Source: CAYNWT01 sp964485095
Lineage (GTDB): Bacteria; Planctomycetota; Planctomycetia; Planctomycetales; Planctomycetaceae
Length of the DNA: 64,000 nt
Direction of reading: 5' to 3'
NCBI GenBank assembly: GCA_964485095.1
Contig: CAZAIB010000003.1
Span: 61,327 to 125,326, forward strand
This document shows, in pieces, positions 61,139 through 64,000 of this stretch (position 1 is the first letter of the stretch; each line of letters starts with the position of its first letter). Position numbers and translations under genes: made by a program. The notes below the pieces were generated by a model. It made no database searches. It saw nothing but the letters and a program-made list of their open reading frames with translations, and was not told the origin of the DNA.

Positions 61139-62495
61139 CCAATTCGGCACATTCATTTCGCGAAAACATCTGTCGCGGCGAACCGTCTTGCGTGGCATGG
61201 GAGCGGCGATTTCGCTGCCGCTGCTGGACGCGATGTTGCCAAGCCTGACTGCGGCCGAACACACAGCGGCGGCGGCCAGCAAACTTCGTCGCATCGGGTA
61301 TGTCTACATCCCGATGGGATTTAACCCAGCGAAGTGGATTCCAAAAACATCCGACCTCAACACGCTGCCGTTCAGTCTGACTCCGCTGGAGAAGGTGAAG
61401 AAGCAGGTCACCGTCATCACCGGCATGGATTTGCAGAACGCGTATCCCGGTTCTCACGCGACCAGCAACAGCGCATTCCTGAGCGCTGCGCGGGCGAAGT
61501 TGACGGAGAGCAGTGACTACTATCTTGGAACCACCGTGGACCAGGTCGCGGCGAAACAAATCGGGCAGGGAACGCAGTTGCCATCGCTCGAACTTTCGAT
61601 GGACCTACTCTCGACGGTCGGCCAGTGCGACAACGGCTACGCCTGCGTCTACCAGAACAATCTGTCCTGGTCGTCTCCGACAACACCCTTGCCTTCCGAA
61701 GCCCACCCGCGAATTGTGTTCGAGTCGTTGTTCGGTGAAGGAGGAAGCCCCGAACAACGCGCGGCCGCGCTTAAGAGTCGCGCCAGTTTGTTGGACTCGG
61801 TCGTCAGCGAAATCCAAAGAATGAAGTCGCGTGTCGGTGCGGAAGATTCGAACAGGATTGACGAGTACCTCGACAGTATCCGTGAGGTCGAACGCCGCAT
61901 TGCGAAAGCGGAATCCACAGCGAAGGACAATCCGCTGCCTGATCTTGACCGACCGGTCGGGGTTCCGGCTGAGTACGCTGACCACACGCGTTTGATGTTT
62001 GACCTGCAACTGCTGGCGTTCCGCGGCGACATTACACGCGTTGTTTCGTTCCAGCTGGCCCGCGAAGCCAGCACGCGCAGCTATCCGGAAATCGGGGTGG
62101 CCGAACCGCATCACCCGGTGACGCACCATGGTCGCAACCCCGAGAAGCTTGAAAAGATGGCGAAGATCAATCGGTTCCACGTCTCACTGTTCGCAGAGTT
62201 CCTGGAGAAGATGCAGGCGACTCCGGAAGCAGACGGAACGCTGCTCGACCATTCGCTGTACATGTATGGCAGCGGGATGGGTGACCCGGACAAGCACGAT
62301 CACAGCAACCTTCCAATCGTGGTTGCCGGTGGAGCCGCCGGGAAGATGCGAGGCGGACGTCACATCCGCTACGAGAAACCCGAACCACTTTCGAACCTGC
62401 ACCTCACGCTACTCAACAAGGTTGGCGTGCCACTGGAGACATTCTCTGACAGCACACGTCAGGTGGATGAGTTGTTTGATCCTGTGAGTGTTTAA
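61131..62495 (+). CDS. DUF1552 domain-containing Tat-exported protein
   Basis: The protein is about 454 residues from ATG 61131. A twin-arginine signal (SRRTVLRGMGAAISLPLLDAM) is followed by RIGYVYIPMGFNPAKW, GMDLQNAYPGSHATSNSAFL and DHSLYMYGSGMGDPDKHDH, all typical of DUF1552. In planctomycetes these proteins are nearly always encoded next to the DUF1592-type cytochrome, as here (8-base overlap), so the two probably act as one periplasmic system. The chemistry is unknown. Confidence 0.93.
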   Translation: MTNQFGTFISRKHLSRRTVLRGMGAAISLPLLDAMLPSLTAAEHTAAAASKLRRIGYVYIPMGFNPAKWIPKTSDLNTLPFSLTPLEKVKKQVTVITGMDLQNAYPGSHATSNSAFLSAARAKLTESSDYYLGTTVDQVAAKQIGQGTQLPSLELSMDLLSTVGQCDNGYACVYQNNLSWSSPTTPLPSEAHPRIVFESLFGEGGSPEQRAAALKSRASLLDSVVSEIQRMKSRVGAEDSNRIDEYLDSIREVERRIAKAESTAKDNPLPDLDRPVGVPAEYADHTRLMFDLQLLAFRGDITRVVSFQLAREASTRSYPEIGVAEPHHPVTHHGRNPEKLEKMAKINRFHVSLFAEFLEKMQATPEADGTLLDHSLYMYGSGMGDPDKHDHSNLPIVVAGGAAGKMRGGRHIRYEKPEPLSNLHLTLLNKVGVPLETFSDSTRQVDELFDPVSV

Positions 62496-62528
62496 GCCGG
62501 CCCTAAGTCGAACCCCTCAAGGTAAATC

Positions 62529-64000
62529 ATGCGGCAAGTGAGCCTCACGATCATCACTATTTTGGTAGCCCTCCCAACTACCGTCATGGCGAGCGACTCG
62601 TCGCAGTTTGTGAACGCGATCAAGACACAGCAATGGTCCGTTGCTGAGTCGCTATTCGAATCAGCCGATGTCCGCCACCGTCTACCAGATGGGATGACCG
62701 CACTGCACTGGGCCGTTCAGCACGAAAACCTCGACTGGACGAACCGCCTGCTGGATAAGAAGGCGGATCCGAATGCAAGCAACGACTACTCAGTCACGCC
62801 ACTGTTGATTGCTTGCACGAAACAAGACTCATCGCTGGCCATTGGGTTGCTTGAAGCCGGAGCGGATCCCAACAAACGGTCGACTGGCGACGTCAGTTGT
62901 CTCATGCACGCCGCGCGCAGCGGAAACGTCAAGACTGTAGAAGCCCTGGTGAAGCGCGGTGCGAAAGTCGACGCGACGCAGCGAAAGGGACAGACCGCAC
63001 TGATGTGGGCTGCGGACGCTGGTCACGCGGATGTGGTTTCGGTTCTCATCGATGCTGGAGCCAACAGGGATCGAAAACTTAGCTCGGGCTTCAACGCACT
63101 GATGTTCGCATGCCGGGCCGGTTCAATTGACGCAGCCATGGTTCTTATCGAAAACGGCGCGAAGCTGGACTATGCGATGTCGCCGGACAAGACCAAGGAC
63201 CGGAACCCACGTAAAGGCATGACGGCACTTATGCTTGCCGTCGAAAGTGCTCACTACGATCTGGCTTTGAAGCTTGTCGAACACGGAGCCAATCCGAACG
63301 AACAAACCAGCGGGTACGCTCCACTGCACGCCCTAGCTTGGGTTCGCAGGCCACAAAACGGCGACGATGCGTTCGGCGACCCGGGTCCAAGAGTCGCTGG
63401 TAAAACATCGGCGATGCAGTTTGTTCAAAAGCTGGTGAAGGCGGGCGCTGACGTCAATCTGAAGCTTCGTCGTGGGAGTGCTGGAAAAGGGAAGCTCAAC
63501 CCAAAGGGAGCCACACCGTTTCTTATGGCCAGTCAAACAGTCGACATCCCGTACATGAAACTTCTGTTGGAACTGGGCGCCGATCCGCGAATCACGAACG
63601 CGGACAACTGTTCGGCTTTGATGGCCGCAGCCGGCATTGGCAATCATCACGTCGGCGAACATCCGGGAACCGTCGAAGAAGTCGCGCAAGCTGTTCGGTG
63701 GCTGCACAGCCTCGGACTAGACGTGAATCATGTCGACAAGAAACGCGAAACCGCGATGCACGGAGCCGCCTATCGGTGCTACCCGGACATCGTCAATTTG
63801 CTTGTCTCGCTTGGAGCCGACCCAGCTAAGTGGGATCACAAGAACAAGTATGGCTGGACTCCGTTGCTGATCGCCAAAGGCAACCGCCCGGGCAGCGTGA
63901 AGCCCGACAAAGCAACCATCGCCGCGGTGACCAAAGCCCTCGGCAACCGCGCGACGGCGGCATCGAAACAAAAGGCACCAGATCAAAAGTGGGAGCCTGA
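62529..64000 (+). CDS. Ankyrin repeat exported protein (3' end outside window)
   Basis: The ATG at 62529 starts a signal peptide (RQVSLTIITILVALPTTVMA), and the frame is open to the last base, so the gene continues beyond 64000. At least 490 codons are present. From about residue 40 ankyrin repeats follow, for example GMTALHWAVQHENLDWTNRL, GQTALMWAADAGHADVVSVL and GMTALMLAVESAHYDLALKL. It lies 33 bases after the DUF1552 gene on the same strand, a common trio with DUF1592 and DUF1552 genes. It may bind partners of that system in the periplasm. Confidence 0.9.
   Translation, partial: MRQVSLTIITILVALPTTVMASDSSQFVNAIKTQQWSVAESLFESADVRHRLPDGMTALHWAVQHENLDWTNRLLDKKADPNASNDYSVTPLLIACTKQDSSLAIGLLEAGADPNKRSTGDVSCLMHAARSGNVKTVEALVKRGAKVDATQRKGQTALMWAADAGHADVVSVLIDAGANRDRKLSSGFNALMFACRAGSIDAAMVLIENGAKLDYAMSPDKTKDRNPRKGMTALMLAVESAHYDLALKLVEHGANPNEQTSGYAPLHALAWVRRPQNGDDAFGDPGPRVAGKTSAMQFVQKLVKAGADVNLKLRRGSAGKGKLNPKGATPFLMASQTVDIPYMKLLLELGADPRITNADNCSALMAAAGIGNHHVGEHPGTVEEVAQAVRWLHSLGLDVNHVDKKRETAMHGAAYRCYPDIVNLLVSLGADPAKWDHKNKYGWTPLLIAKGNRPGSVKPDKATIAAVTKALGNRATAASKQKAPDQKWEP

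Noticed and set aside
1..64000. CRISPR array, prophage or transposase
   Set aside because: No regularly spaced direct repeats, no cas genes, and no integrase, capsid or transposase-like protein was seen in the window.

Overview
The window reads as a chromosomal segment of a planctomycete (Planctomycetota), most likely order Planctomycetales; a Fuerstiella-like member is possible but unproven. The reasons are the gene families together: two CxPxR sulfatases, DUF1501 and DUF1552 twin-arginine proteins, a DUF1592/1588-type 'planctomycete cytochrome', a multihaem PA14 protein with a sorbosone-dehydrogenase-like propeller, Tat-exported and cytosolic Gfo/Idh/MocA oxidoreductases, ankyrin and TPR proteins, and an ECF sigma factor fused to a Ser/Thr kinase. 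The DNA is moderately G+C-rich. No rRNA, convincing tRNA, CRISPR array, transposase or prophage was seen. A run of 100 Ns (60460-60559) shows that this is a draft assembly.

Layout. 1-14239: a tightly packed plus-strand operon with ATGA/GTGA overlaps. It starts with the 3' end of a membrane protein, then a MoxR AAA+ ATPase, a DUF58 protein and a BatA/VWA membrane protein. Two successive modules follow, each made of a secreted two-helix protein, an ABC ATPase and an ABC permease; they look like an ancient tandem duplication. 14240-21193 (minus strand): APC permease, zinc-ribbon membrane protein, DAACS symporter, BirA and an SDR reductase. 21517-24843 (plus): DUF3179-like protein, NAD kinase, DprA and a small membrane protein. 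24859-29643 (minus): DUF1501 protein, DeoC, a TIM-barrel isomerase and an oxidoreductase, suggesting sugar catabolism. 29977-39196: UvrB, a Tat oxidoreductase, a sulfatase, a secreted unknown, a TPR lipoprotein and a PilZ protein. 39187-40614: the sigma-kinase fusion. 40703-44625: 7Fe ferredoxin, sulfotransferase, GlmU-like protein and LptF/G permease. 44649-50915: HTTM-like protein with rhomboid, an Arg/Pro-rich secreted protein, an ABC exporter pair and a 38-residue membrane peptide. 51205-62495: propeller and multihaem protein, second sulfatase, HDAC-like hydrolase, then the DUF1592 and DUF1552 pair. 62529-64000: an ankyrin protein that runs off the end.

The least explained non-coding signal is a ~75-nt element that begins 0-2 nt after a stop codon, always in the sense of the upstream gene. 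Five clear copies are present. Each starts with a small hairpin whose stem sequence changes between copies while pairing is kept, followed by a constant box and a distal box. Two further palindromic repeat families lie between genes (14391-14521 and 26423-26583; 51024-51182). The most interesting protein is the sigma-70/kinase fusion at 39187-40614. The N gap is probably false: the same 55 bases sit on both sides, and merging them restores one uninterrupted DUF1592-family gene.
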